Assembly (NCBI GenBank): GCA_905331475.1
Contig: CAJNYU010003034.1
Coordinates: 1 to 64,000 of the forward strand
Source of the DNA: Rotaria socialis
Lineage: Eukaryota; Rotifera; Eurotatoria; Philodinida; Philodinidae
Direction of reading: 5' to 3'
DNA: 64,000 nt
Each line of letters begins with the position of its first letter. Positions within the stretch are counted from its first letter, which is position 1. The position numbers were made by a program, and so were the translations under genes. The notes below the pieces were generated by a model. The model saw only the letters and a program-made list of their open reading frames with translations. It was not told where the DNA came from and did not search any database. Positions 37,201 to 49,478 of this stretch are shown here, piece after piece.

Positions 37201-39157
37201 TCTTCTTCAATATATACCTAAATAAATGATCGAAGTTATCAGTGAATATGAATTTGATTGAACTGATCACATACTTTGAAAACAGATTTTCTTTGAGCAT
37301 CCATATCAAATGTAAAACATGGTTGACCATTTTCATCTAATGGATTTACAGTCTATAATATAGAGAAATACATTTGGTTTAAAAAAACAAATGTTAAAAA
37401 CAAATGTTACTTCAATAAATTCAGCTACTTTTAAAAGTGCATGACCCTTAGAACGAAACAGTGAACCCGCTAATAAAAATCAAAAATAGAAATATAACTA
37501 TATAAATAATTTTGTTCTCACATCTAGCAGTCATAAATTGATTAATCTCTTGAAGTTGTTGTAAATCTCCTTGTGGATTAAAATCTATTTCAGCACTTTG
37601 AAGCCATTTAAATGCAACACTAAAATAAAGAAATAGAATTTACATTATTGTATTTCGATGAAACATACTCGCCAGGTGATGGAATATTCCCTTTGGTAAT
37701 CTTCATATTATCTAATAATTCTTCTAGTTTCATGATTTTCACTTGATAAAAATAGAATTATAATCGATTCATTTTTATACGATGATAAAAATTGACTTAC
37801 ATTTCAAACTACAGATTTGATCTTGTGTAATAGTTAAAGCTAAAATAATCTTCAATATTGTAGGCAAATAATTACAACGCCAAGGAAATTATTTACCATT
37901 TGTATCGATATTATTTTCTTCGTTGTCATCCGTTGATATTATCGAAGACGGTGTTAATGATTGTGATTCAATCATCCATTTCATAACTTTTGTAATATCA
38001 TCAAGACAAGCAGCGATATCCAATGAACTAATCGTCACTGAAGCTGCATCTTCACATTGTTGTTCAATATTATGTGCTTCATCAAAAATAACCACACATT
38101 TACGTACATTAATCTTATGAATTCGACGAGCCTTTAAACAAAAAAGAACTAATAGCTATCTTTTGAGATTTTGCGTAGTTTTAAGTTACTTTAGAATCAA
38201 GTAAATAATTATAAGGCATAAATATAATATCAGCCTTTTCTTTTAGTTCTCTTGCTGCAAAATAAGGACAAAATCTTTGAATATAATCAAGATATTAGTA
38301 TGAACAAGTCGTAATTAGTTTTTTTTCATACTTTTTTTGTGTTCCTACTTTGACCAAGTCTTCAATATCCATGGGTGGTAATTTGGTAATATCAGGTTTG
38401 GACACTACAATTGAATAAAAATCATCGTATTAATTGTACTAAAGTATATTGTCAAAAATACTTTACTTTCAAAATTTCTATGAAATAAGCATGTCTTATG
38501 ACGAACTTTTTCTCGGCAAACTGATATTTTATCGGCACTATTTTCGAGAGATTTTACTTCTGGATGAATACATAATTGATCACGCGAACCCAAAACGGTT
38601 ATTTTCATACGACTAAGATAAAGACAAAGCGAAAATGATTAGAATTAATAAAATCTAATGCTCAAACTTATAATCAGTCGATTTAAATTCTTTAACAACT
38701 TGTGCTAATTGAGAATGAGTACGTGAAGCATATATAATTTGAACTGGTGCTTCTAAACATCATTGAACGTATCAACATATGAATAGATTTATCTAAAAAT
38801 TTTACCATTTGAATCTGAATTATGTATTTTATATTGTTCAAGCCAAGCAAGAGTAGCACACAACAGAGAAAGAGTTTTGCCAGTACCTTTTATCATAAAT
38901 AAATTTAATTATCAGTAATAGGAACAAAAACAAAAGATATTAATCATTATCCACCTGTTGGACTCTCGAGTATGCCATTTTGACCCTTCAAAATGTATAA
39001 TAATATTTTAATTAATAATCAATTTCAAAACAGAAGAGAAAGAAAACTATCAAACTTTAATTAAACATTCAACAACGGCTTTCATATAATCAAGTTGACA
39101 TTGATATGCTTCGAAAGGAAATAGAACAGTTAACCCATCAATCAAATATGAATGCAT
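34296..39157 (-). CDS. RTEL1: RTEL1 DNA helicase (regulator of telomere elongation helicase 1)
   Basis: Twenty-eight exons join in frame to 1023 aa (first 39056-39157, last 34296-34564). Residues 8-20 ([13 protein letters not shown]) are typical of RTEL1. The Walker A motif is ESPTGTGKT (about 41-49). The Fe-S cluster cysteines lie in LCIHPEV, VCREKV, KTCLFH and FCPYFAARE. The DEAH box is VIFDEAH (about 215-221). Later motifs are [27 protein letters not shown] and [16 protein letters not shown] harmonin-like helical domain (about 885-960, [16 protein letters not shown]) precedes a short tail ending FRCK; no C-terminal RING is seen. RTEL1 is a nuclear 5'-3' superfamily 2 helicase that dismantles T-loops, D-loops and G-quadruplexes; the DEAH segment and harmonin-like domain favour RTEL1 over FANCJ or DDX11. 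A 176 bp MITE sits in one intron. A splice acceptor lies 9 nt upstream of the ATG. Confidence 0.94.
36969..37144. mobile_element. 176 bp hAT-like MITE in an RTEL1 intron, with 8 bp target duplication
   Basis: Terminal inverted repeats CTAGGGGGAAA..GCAGACTT (left) and AAGTCTGCCATTTCCCCCTAG (right) flank an interior of repeated CTACTTCAAGT-type words in both orientations. TGTTTCAC stands at 36961-36968 and again at 37145-37152: a perfect 8 bp duplication, the length made by hAT transposases. There is no coding capacity. It sits in the 238 bp intron between exons 37157-37217 and 36783-36918. Confidence 0.9.
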
Positions 39158-39650
39158 CACGAGAATCTAAAGAAAACTCTAAATACTAGTAGTATGTTCT
39201 TTTCCGTTGAATCACAAAGAAATGCAAACAATCATAGAACAAATGAATCATCGTCTTAATTGTCAAAGATCTTTTAGCGCAGCGAACAAATAAAAAATGA
39301 TTGGTTTACGTAATCAATCGTAATTCACAAATAAAATTTACTATATACAACTAACTTTTTGTTTTGATTTAATTCAGGCTATTTATATGAGAGGAAACGA
39401 ACAAATCATTGATTGGCTATGAAATATTCTTCGCTTTCTTTTGCTATCGTATTTCAATAAATTGAAATCTATGCGTTTATGTTTGCTATGTTGTGTGAAA
39501 ATATGATACAGAAAAAAAAAATACAAAAACGAAAAAAAGAGAAAAACAATAGACTTGTTAGCTTCAATAAGAAAGTTTATCATAAGTCTATCATTCATGT
39601 AGAAAACATATAGTCTAAAATGAATAGTTTTCATTGTAATAAAAATACTT
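39158..39650. other. Intergenic region between Chibby and RTEL1
   Basis: Holds the RTEL1 leader (acceptor TTTAG at 39167-39171 on the minus strand) and the Chibby 3' UTR. No other exon is evident. Confidence 0.55.
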
Positions 39651-40081
39651 TTATTTTTTAGTTGGTGATAGTTCAGCTATTGATTCAGCAACAAGATTTA
39701 ATAGAACATCAACTTTCAGCTTCAACATATTATTTTCTTCTTTTAATATTTCAACTTGTTTTCGAACCTTGTGTGCAGCACCACTGGACGCTATTCCACC
39801 CACACTTTCTGCGCCAGCTAAACGAATGAAACAGGAAAATATTAACACTGTTTTAAGCAAAAAAAAGGAGAAAAATGAAGATATATGATCATACCTGTAT
39901 CCCAATCACCAGTTTCGATATCAAAAAGTATTTTTTTATCTGCAACCCTAACATCAATGCTTTCACATCTCGGGCCCAATTCACGATACATCTCATCTGC
40001 AGGTAATTTAATTGGATTTCTTGAGACCTGTTTTCTTGGTTTAGTTTTTTTAGTTGCGAATGGGTTTGAAAAAAACGACAT
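39651..40081 (-). CDS. CBY1: Chibby family protein
   Basis: Two exons (39895-40081 and 39651-39817) encode 117 aa, close to the ~126 aa of human Chibby 1. The start MSFFSNPFATKKTKPRKQ resembles the MPFFGNTFSPKKTPPRK of Chibby, including the basic patch around a conserved serine/threonine region. The middle holds LFDIETGDWDTG (compare LKFENGQWIAETG). The C-terminal half is a leucine-zipper coiled coil, EILKEENNMLKLKVDVLLNL. In animals Chibby acts at the ciliary transition zone and distal centriole and antagonises beta-catenin. It is divergently transcribed from TRAPPC2L with 290 bp between the two start codons; an (AT)n tract abuts the Chibby ATG. Confidence 0.92.
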
Positions 40082-40371
40082 GATATATATATATATATAT
40101 ATATATCGGATAATCGATAGTCTTATGAAAACAAATTCTCAATGAAATTTATCGTCCATTAATTGAGCCGTTGTCGTATTGTGATTCCTATGGAAACGTA
40201 TATCTGGTACATGACATATGGCGACATTATTATGTCTTACTTGTTAATCTCATAAACCAATAGGAAACTTACTTTGAAAATCAGTTTTCTATTCTTTTTC
40301 ACATTTCTGTTTAGGATTTGACAAATAAATATTCTAAAATCTTATAATTTCTTCATTATTCATTTTTAACA
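40082..40371. promoter_or_regulatory. Shared 290 bp region between divergent Chibby and TRAPPC2L
   Basis: The two start codons face away from each other across 290 bp, so this interval must carry both promoters or a bidirectional one. An (AT)n repeat spans about 40083-40107 directly upstream of the Chibby ATG. A splice-acceptor motif TTCTGTTTAG ends at 40314 on the TRAPPC2L side. Confidence 0.55.
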
Positions 40372-40984
40372 ATGGCTTGTTGTGTGGCAGTTTTAATAAA
40401 AGAAGTAGTTACATCAGAATTTTTTCGTACTTTTAATAATCGTTTTTTTTTGCATATAGAATTTAATTTATCTACGTCGCTCAGCAGAAGAGCTCAAATT
40501 TTTGTTTCTTATTCATGCTTCAATCGATATACTTGATGACAAAGTCAATCAATTAACTAAACCCACAAGTGATCGAGATGCACGAGATTTCTATCTTGGT
40601 CTTCTCTATCCAGTAGAAGAATATAAAATGTAAATTATTTGAAACAAATTAATTGAAGAAAAAATGCAATAGTCTACTATATATTATTCTAGTTATGGAT
40701 ATGTTTCATCAACGCGTGTTAAATTTATACTCATTTTTGAACATTCAACGTCAATATCACTTAAAGATCAAGATATAAAATTACTTTTTCAACGCTTACA
40801 TCAAGCCTACATTGATTGTATATCAAATCCATTTTATGAACCAAATACACAATTGAAATCAAAGCGTTTCGAACAAGTTGTTACAAGTTTAATGGTTCAA
40901 AATGATCCATTGACATCTGCAATAGTATCGTCGCAAGCATCATCAGTACCATCGACATCGGCCATAGTTCCTACTGCAATATAA
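40372..40984 (+). CDS. TRAPPC2L: TRAPP complex subunit 2-like protein
   Basis: Three exons (40372-40404, 40460-40629, 40693-40984) encode 164 aa. The sequence follows TRAPPC2L throughout: MACCVAVLIKEN (compare MAVCIAVIAKEN), a longin-like fold with RDFYLGLLYPVEEYK, YGYVSSTRVKFILIF and CISNPFYEPN. It belongs to the TRAPP tethering complexes, which act as Rab1/Rab11 exchange factors on ER-to-Golgi and Golgi membranes. About 20 extra residues rich in Ser/Pro/Thr follow the usual C-terminus. The stop lies 20 bp from the stop of the convergent polycystin gene, so their 3' UTRs must overlap. Confidence 0.94.
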
Positions 40985-41004
40985 ATTATTTTATTTATAC
41001 ATAT

Positions 41005-43558
41005 TTAATCTGTTGAAAAATGATTAACATAAAGTTCAATAATATTTTCAAGTGCTTTAGGAATAAGATTTTCAATTTTTTTTAAGCGTTGATCTAGAAT
41101 ATCTAAATGTTGTCCCATTGTTAATGCTTGTTCAAGATCAACTGTATTTATTTGAATCATTTCACGAGCAGCCATCGCTGTTTTTTGCCAATCTTGAGCT
41201 AATTTTTCATGTTGATTATTAAAAATTTTAAATTCATCATAAAGTATTTTAATAGTTTGACTTTCTTCAATTTCAAATAGAAATATTTCATCTTCATAAT
41301 CATTATTGGCTGATAAACGCTGTACAAATTTCTCGATCACATTTTTATTATAACCATCATCGAGTAGAACGTTTTGGAGTTTTTCTACAATAATCGTTTG
41401 TTTTGCATCTAATGATATATCATCATTATCATGAATATCTGTTCTTAAATCAATACTATCATTACGATTGATGGATTGTGTGGAAAAAATATGAAGAAAG
41501 CGCTTCATTTTTTGAATAAGTGCTGCTTGAAGTATGGGTCGTTTCGAGCGATGTAAAGCATTTAATCTTTCATTATTTGATCCATGAATGTATTCTTCTT
41601 GAATATCATCTTCTATTTGCTTTTGTTCTAGTTTACCTAACACATAAGCTTCGTTTACAACTGCCACTAATAAATTGAGTAAAATAAAAAATACCACACA
41701 TACATATACCATATAAAATATCTACAGAAGAAAAATCAAGAATAACACATTATCTATATTTGCATTAAAAACACTCATACTGGTGTCCACGTAGGTGAAA
41801 CACGATATGCACGATCGTATTCAAATTGGCCAAGTGTACATCGAATGAGTGTGTAAGATGTTAAAGCAAAAGTATGAAACTAAAAATGAATCGATTAAAA
41901 TCAAAGAATAACATTAATAATATGAGAATGAGTTCATTTATCGTTATTGAGACAACAAAAGAATCAGGGAGAAAACGTTTTGGACATAACCTTTTTATTT
42001 TTGTCCTAGAACTTACTTCGTATAATTCATCGCCATAATGGAACGTTGCAGAAATTACAAATGACATAAATATAAGAAAAAATAGAAAAAGAAAACCAAG
42101 CGAATTTCGAAGTGATTTATAGAAGGCTTTGAGTAAATTTGCTATTAAATTGGAAAAATGAGGAAGATAACGAAGTAGACGAATGAGAACCGCTGCTGTT
42201 ATACATGCTTCTAAATAGATACGATTTATCTGTATTTCAATGAAATGAATCAATTCGTTGAAAATATCATTTTTTGATATTGAAAAACATTTATAAGTTT
42301 CTGCAATGTACACTAGAAAATTAATATCAAGATAAAATGAAATAGTGAATAGAGTAAGTAGACCAAGATCATAAACATTCCAATAAGATGACATAATAAA
42401 CCGTAAACGATGTTGAGCTATTTTACCAACATAATAAAAAGCAAATGCAACATTGCAAAGAATAAATAATACTTGAAATAAACCTAAGAATTTCTTTCGG
42501 CCAAAAAAAAAACTATTGACTGGAACTGTATAGAAAAAATCCCGCACATGAATTCTACCTAGAGATAGAAACAGGACAAGGTTTTATTTTCTTATTTTTT
42601 GCTTCATTTTGATGAATCTTTTATTTACCGGTTGTCAGAAATTCAAAAAGAATATTAATAGTTGTAAGTAGTTCAGTATTTGGATTGAAATAGATAAATT
42701 CAATAAAAATTGCTCGTGTATTTAAATCTAACCAAGTAGCTGTTTTCAAATTATCTATTGCTTTATCATTCAAGTCTTTCTTTGAATGAAAATGATATAT
42801 ATAACCACCAGTATCGTAAGGTCCATAGGCATTCGATAATTTTAATGCATCGGTTGTTTTTGATGACGTATATTCATATTGAGTACCTGTCATTGTAGTC
42901 AATTTACCTCGATATTCTTTGGATTTATGATAAATTGCATAACATTGAATAGGTCTTACGCTAAGATCTTTTATGATCTCACAATGAGTATCATCAATAC
43001 GAATTTGACGTAGACGAGGAACACCAAGAATAAAATTTTCGTTTGATAATAACATTTGATAATTATAATCTTGTTTAGAATTATTTGCTGATGCTTTCCA
43101 TTGAGCAACATTACCTGTAGATATATAATAGATGAGAAAAAAAGAAGCTGACTCAAACATAATGCTAACTGTAGAGTTCTTCATTGAATCGATATAAATA
43201 TTCCCAAAATTCATGAGGTTTTGTAACTGCATCAAGCTCTAGTTTATTTATCAATAATCGTCGAATACATCGATCTGCATTAAAGGTATCTTGAGAAAGA
43301 TGATTTATAATACAAATAGTTGTAACAAGTAGAAAATAGACTTAAATTATATAGATTAAAAAAGATTTTATAAACTTAGAAATAAGCAGTAAAAAGTTAA
43401 CCTGAATAAAACATAAAACCTCCGAGAGTAACATTCTCTTCACTGATTTGATCTCGTCGAAGATTCTTATTGAGAATAAGACGAAGTTTACGTTTAAGTC
43501 GAACAGCGGATGGTTCGAAACCTTGAAGAGCAGAACTTGAATGGTTCTCTTTTGACAT
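41005..43558 (-). CDS. Polycystin-2-like (TRPP) cation channel
   Basis: Six exons (43402-43558, 43170-43289, 42629-43114, 42017-42558, 41781-41879, 41005-41721) give 706 aa. A short N-terminus leads to the first membrane segment. The polycystin (TOP) extracellular domain follows, with FILGVPRLRQIRI, GPYDTGGYIYHF and TATWLDLNTRAIFIEF. Exon 42017-42558 holds helices S2-S5, with RYLPHFSNLIANLLKAFYKS in the S4-S5 linker. S6 is VVFFILLNLLVAVVNEAY. The pore motif reads LGQ where human PKD2 has LGD. A cytosolic helical tail of about 200 residues follows. The frame remains open up to an acceptor at 43598-43599, so the leader is probably 39 nt. Family members conduct cations in cilia or sperm. Which PKD2 paralogue group it belongs to cannot be decided by eye. 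Confidence 0.88.
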
Positions 43559-44494
43559 TGCATATAACGCGCCGTCAATTATTTCATTAAGTAAATTCTA
43601 TTTTAAAATTTGTATGCAATCTAAAGAAATACATATGTATAATTAAACATGAACCAAACAAAAACAATCTACGTACATAGTACGAAAAATATTTTATAAT
43701 CATTTGCAATTAAGTCTGAATATGATAGCAAACCAACGGTATGTGCGCGATCACTTTCGTATCATGACAAAAGATTTTAGAATTTTTCATCATACTGATA
43801 GAAGTGTAAAGAAATAGAAAATATCAATCGATTTTGAAAGTACTGATGTGAATCTACTTTTTGCAAAATCTTTTCAACATCTTTTTTTGTTCAAGGACTT
43901 CTAATCAAACCAAGGCAACTCTAACATGTTGCCGCGATGAATTAACAGAAGGGTGTAGAACAATAATATTTTCGTTCAGTCTGTTTAATATTGTCTTACT
44001 TATTTTGAAGACATCGATTCGTGGATTCATCTAATTACCCATGGCAAAGAATGAATACAACTGGTAAGATTTTGTCTACTTGAATTTATATTGCCGTTTC
44101 ATTATCTTAATGCTACGTTTAATTTAAAATGGCTCTACTACCTATTAGATGTAGTGCGAAACGTCTTGAGTAGTTACTCATCAAGAGCGTTTATGTCTGC
44201 GAGAAACATCGAAATTTGACACAGGACTATCGTATTAGTTGGTCCATTTGTTTCTGAACTATTATTAATATTTCGAACTTGTCTGAATAATTTTAATCAG
44301 AATTTTAAGAAAGATTTCTAAACCGATTTTCATAAAACCAAAGATTATTTTTATCTCTTACATCATTTTATTTTATTTAATCAAATCTAATGAAGAAGAA
44401 CACGGTTATATTTCTAAAACACTCAATTAACAAAGGTCCTAAACTAAATTATCTATCATCACTACAGAAATTCAAATGGTTGATAATGATGCGT
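43559..44494. other. Intergenic region between the polycystin gene and MCMDC2
   Basis: Only the polycystin leader (to the acceptor at 43598) and MCMDC2 3' UTR are expected. I looked for an upstream coding exon of the channel and found none convincing. Confidence 0.5.
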
Positions 44495-47400
44495 TTAATG
44501 ATGAACTGAATACGGTGTATATTGATCACAGAAAACAGTAAGTTCTTGTGAAAATAAATTCATACGTTGTTCTACCTGAATAAAAACAAAATTGTATTAA
44601 TGGATATACAACAAAAGCATGTGTTCAACTCACAGTATCAATCAAAACTGGATCAGTAAGAATAGGTGGTAAACGGTATTGCTCATTAATCAGATTTTCA
44701 CAACCTATTCAAAGGAAACTGTTATCAAAAAGTCAGAATTCTGTAAAAAACAAAAACCATTACCAAGTCGAGTCATTGTCGAGATTTCAAACATATAAAT
44801 AGCTAGAATCATATCGGATTCAGTAGCTTCAATGTGTACATTACATTTAGCTATGCCTTCACATAGTTTTGTTCTAAACTCAAATTATAGTTGATAAAAT
44901 AAAATACACGATGACCCATCGACTTACAAAACATCAGTAGCTGAAGCAGAAAGTTCAGTATAAGCAAATACAGTACGTTTTGTTCGACGGCATGCACAAA
45001 AATATCTTTTCAAAAGAAATTCAGCTTCATGACTCAATGGCATTTCAATCATACGAACATATACAAGAAACTATATATAATGAAAAGAATATTCGAATCA
45101 AGAAAAAGTAAGTGATTGTTATATTTACACTTCGAATGTCATCAATCCATTGGCTAGTACGTTGATCGGCTACTTCATGATGATTATCATTGCTTAACAT
45201 TGAATCCAAATAATATTCAATTGTTTCTTCTATATACATATGAATGGTACCGAAAAATATAGTGAAAAATATATTTCTTACCATATTCATTTTCAATTTC
45301 ATCTATTGGTAATACTAGACTGAATGCGCTTGAAAACATTGCTATTACGCAACCTGACTACGAAACTAAACAAAATAGTATCTTACTCGGCCAATACTGG
45401 CGATAGGTCATTAGTTGGTTCTATGACTCGATCACCACGCAACCATAAACGACTATCATGATAAGCCCAAATATTAGTATTAAACGGTGCAGTATAGATA
45501 ATTTTTGATGTTGCTTCATTTTCATTTACTTCAATACTAAGTGTTTTTGTTTCAAATGCTATGTAAATCAAAACAGATCATCATAAAGAAAAGGTTTATC
45601 AAGATTGTTTTTGTTTTTTTTAACCTGAAAGAAGTTCTTTTATTTGTGACTTAGTTAAACTATCAATGCTTTCTAGATACGTTATTCCATCATTACCAAC
45701 AGAGATTGAACCAGCTGTTCAAGAAAAGATAAAATAAAAACAATACATGTTAGAAGTCAATATTTACCAGAAACTATAAATGAATGATGTTTATTTTTGG
45801 CAAATGATGCAAGTGTAAGTGGATGTTGTTGTCGATGAATGACACCACATTGAGCATATCTGAATGCTGTTTGACATAGAATATCAGCTACACGACTTTC
45901 ATTACCAACTATAAGTACATGAATTGAAGATGAGACAAGACTCAGTATTAAACCCATCTTAACATGAATACAATATTTAGCTAATCGAATATGTGCTACA
46001 AAATATAGTTTTACTATAATTATCATATAGAAGACTAGAAATACAACGTACGACAAAAAAGCGTTGATAGAATGTTAAGAAAACTAAATGAATGATGATG
46101 AGCAAAATTATGATGTAATTGACAAATAGAATCAGGTAAAGTAAGACGACTTGGTTGTATCATTTCACAATGTAATGTCTAGAAAAAGCATATAAAACTA
46201 AGAGGTATCATAGAAAATTAATTATACTTCAAAAACAACTTGATTCAAATGGAGATCGTGAAGAACGTAGCAAATGAAATTATATTTACCACCAAGACGA
46301 ATATGTGAAATAAATTCATCTAAGAGAAATATATTTCTGATGTTTACTATTCATGAAAATACATTGTTTACGTACCGCGTACGATTACAGTATATGTATT
46401 TGATAATAAAGTTTCTAATTCAAGATTATATATGGATGAAAGAATAGGTATTTCTGGTTCTTTTAATTTAATTGCAATTGTAACTTTTTCTGTGGGTACA
46501 CAAACATTATTAGTTCTATCAATGAGTAAATAAATCTATACCGGAAATCCATCGTTTATTGATATCTTCATCAAGCATTAAATCGCATCCTTCGCATAAA
46601 AATTTTCTAGAAGCGATTTTTCCCTTTTATTTTTGTCTCTTTAACTTAACTTACTGTCCAACTGTACAATTGTGTGGATTATCAATAGTGAAGGATATAA
46701 ATTTTTGACGTTTTCGATCATTTAAAGGACAAATTGAACGCTGGCATACATACTTAAGTCCACGTCTAATGAACAAATTTAAATGTTAATAAGAGCGTAA
46801 ACATGAAATTATTCGGCATACACGTATGGCAAAATAGCACTCGATGCAATAACAGTACCACTGAGACGGATCGGATGTGCACGCGAAAGTAAGTCTGCTT
46901 GTGAAGCATTCGATAAAATACGAAATCTATTATTCAATTATATTTTTTTCGTTTTTTCAATGAATTATACTACGAAAGAAATCTTACTCTGGTCTTGGTG
47001 GTAATTTATCATACATGAATCGAACAACAATTTGATTTGAATGACTACATAGATTTCTAACATTTTTATAAATAATCTACAATTAAATATGAGATGAACT
47101 TATCAAGACAGCTAAAATAAATTAAATACTGATACCTGTTGAGCAAAATTCGTCGCATGCTTTTGCTGATGAATGATAAATTCAGTAAATGAATCTTAAA
47201 AAGTAAAATCAAACTATTTTGTGATAGTACATAGAAGAAAATCAATAATCTATACCAGATATTTGATAGCATTTATCTAATCGAATGGGAATAATAAATG
47301 GATAGAAACATGTCTATGATTGATCAAAACATCATCATCTCATGAAAGTATATATATATATATATATGTGTATTAAACTTACTTCTGAATCTTTTGAATT

Positions 47401-47529
47401 TTGAATCGTTTCAACAAGTTGTTGTAAACTGCCGTGTGATACTTCTTGTTCAATATATAAACGTAACAACCTAAAGTCTGATTTTTCATTTAAATGAGTT
47501 CCTTGACTCAATATTTGACTAGTTGTCAT
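44495..47529 (-). CDS. MCMDC2: MCM domain-containing protein 2-like
   Basis: About nineteen exons (first 47383-47529, last 44495-44575) give roughly 661 aa, close to the 681 of human MCMDC2. The N-terminal half has the MCM OB/zinc region: RLSGTVIASSAILPYV, YVCQRSICPL, NPHNCTVG and FLCEGCDLM. The middle resembles the inactive MCM AAA+ core: LVSSSIHVLIVGNESR, ASFAKNK and AGSISVGNDGITYLESID, without a Walker A lysine loop of the active MCM2-9 type. The end, HIEATESDMILAIYMFEIST, matches the MCMDC2 C-terminus. MCMDC2 promotes meiotic recombination and pairing in animals. The junction between exons near 45436-45558 and 45282-45353 is uncertain: no consensus splice pair keeps frame except a GTGATC donor or a 40 nt intron. 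It follows CCM2 by 251 bp. Confidence 0.75.
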
Positions 47530-47779
47530 GGTTCTTGTCAGTTAGAATCGGTGCTATGTGCGTGTGGTTATTTTAAAATAAACCGTTGTTCAAATGAATT
47601 CGATAATTTTAACCACATGTTTTCTCTTTCCTTTCCGTTGAACGAAAAGGAATAAAATAGAAATACCAACATCATTTCGATACCTTGACGAAGAATGCGT
47701 CTATTTAGATTTATTTCGAAAAATACAAAAAGAAAAACTTATTTTAAACCAAAAAATAAAAAAGTAAAAATAAATCTCT

Positions 47780-49365
47780 TTAAAAAGTATCGACATCTTG
47801 TAATGAATCATCACTGCTGGATAACGATGATGAATTTGATTTAAGATTATTTAAATATTCAAGAAACCATGATTGTTCATCGACTGGTACAAAATCATGT
47901 AAACCTAATAAAATATTCAATAGCATCATGTAGAACAACATCTCGTAGCCTTATTTTACCATCAAGTAAATTTCGTCGAGATTCTCCATATAAACGAGCT
48001 GTTTTTTTAACAAATGCTTTGGTACTTGTGTGATTCAATTGCCATTCTGTTAATAATTTTCCGAATTCAGCCAATTCATCAGTTTTTAATTCAAGTTGTA
48101 GCTAAAACAAAGATCATAAATTTAAACACTAAGATATCAATCAAATCTTAGTTCATTTACATTAAGTAGATAGTTTTGAATAATATGTGATGTTGATTTT
48201 GTTGAAGGTCTATTTGGTGATTTATCCTCATTTCGATTACGTGATCGTCTAAATCAAGCGAAACATGTAGTAACGATTCAAGCTTATACAATATATGATA
48301 CCGATGTCTTCGCCGTGGAGTTAGTAAATCTTCATCAACAATAGTTGATGTATCTGGTGACATGACACGTGCCGAAGAAGTTGATGCTAATGATAAGGAA
48401 CGTATTGTTGATGGTGTTGAAGATGTTGTCGAATCAAATGAACAACGTAATTGTTGAGCTGATGAAAGTGATCCAGCCAGTAACGATAATTTTTTGCTTA
48501 TACCAGAATTCTGTTCATTAGCTGTGTATATGGCATGAAAACAAAACTCCATGGATGAACATAATTCGTCAGCTTCATATCGATCATTTAAAAGAAAAAT
48601 AACTAATTCAATATTCGATGGTTTATCTTTTGTTGAAACTAAATCAATAGAAATATTATTGACAAGCAATGAAAATAAGATTCAAAATATATACCATATT
48701 TCATTGTAACAATATGATCTTTTTCATATTCGACATAATAACATGAAATAATATGATGAGAAGGAATCGATAAAATTAATTTCTATATAAGTTGATGAAT
48801 TATATCATTAGAAAAAAGAATGATATAATCATGATGTTTTACTTGATGAGTATTGAATAGTTTTATTTGCTCAGTAGTTATATGTAATTGTCCAATAGAT
48901 TTTTCTGCTAATCGCTTTGGTAAACGACGCTCAATCTAAAATGGTATGAATTGTTAGATTTATTTTATTTCTACGAAAAAGAAACAACGAATCAATATTC
49001 ATTACTTGACATTGTGCAATAAATTGTAAAAGTTTTTTTTTGTATGATAAATCAACATCGTCATCATGCGCTAAATCAACTGTACCGGCACACTAATATA
49101 AAAGAAAAATTCTTTTAATTTTTTTATTTTATTTATCAATTGATAACTAAAGAAACTATAAAAAATAATTGTTAATTGTTATCAAGCAAATGTCATTATA
49201 TTCTTTTGTTTTCATTTTACTAATATTAGTAAAAGTACTTGCTTGTACAACAAACACAACAACTCCTTCATCAGCAAGATCATTCGTCCATGGGGATGGT
49301 GGTCTCAATCGATCTAGTTTATGTTGTTTAGTTTTTGCTGAAAGAGATGCAGCGCGTAGAAACAT
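47780..49365 (-). CDS. CCM2: CCM2 (malcavernin)-like protein: PTB domain plus harmonin-homology domain
   Basis: Eight exons (49249-49365, 49006-49092, 48843-48935, 48695-48782, 48302-48638, 48161-48248, 47960-48101, 47780-47904) give 358 aa. The phosphotyrosine-binding-like domain (about 30-190) includes VDLSYKKKLLQFIAQCQ, LILSIPSHHIISCYYVEYEK and YEADELCSSMEFCFHAIYT, each alignable to human CCM2. A Ser/Thr-rich linker follows. The C-terminal harmonin-homology helices (about 262-330) include KTARLYGESRRNLLDGLHDF and PVDEQSWFLEYL, matching the [20 protein letters not shown] segment of CCM2. In vertebrates CCM2 bridges KRIT1 and MEKK3 in endothelial signalling. A splice acceptor (TCTAG) abuts the ATG. 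It begins 114 bp after the PLAA stop. CCM2 versus CCM2L cannot be decided, and an invertebrate is likely to have only one. Confidence 0.85.
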
Positions 49366-49478
49366 CTAGATTGGATAGAAATGATTTTAAAACTTCGTCT
49401 TTATTTTATGTGAAAAAAAGGACAAGAAGAATAAGAAGAAGAACCATTGAGTTTATTGTTTTCGTTTTTTTTTAAATT

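Noticed and set aside
49169..49369. Plus-strand 66-codon frame with a hydrophobic start, antisense to CCM2
   Set aside because: It overlaps a conserved CCM2 exon and its intron, with no splice or family support.
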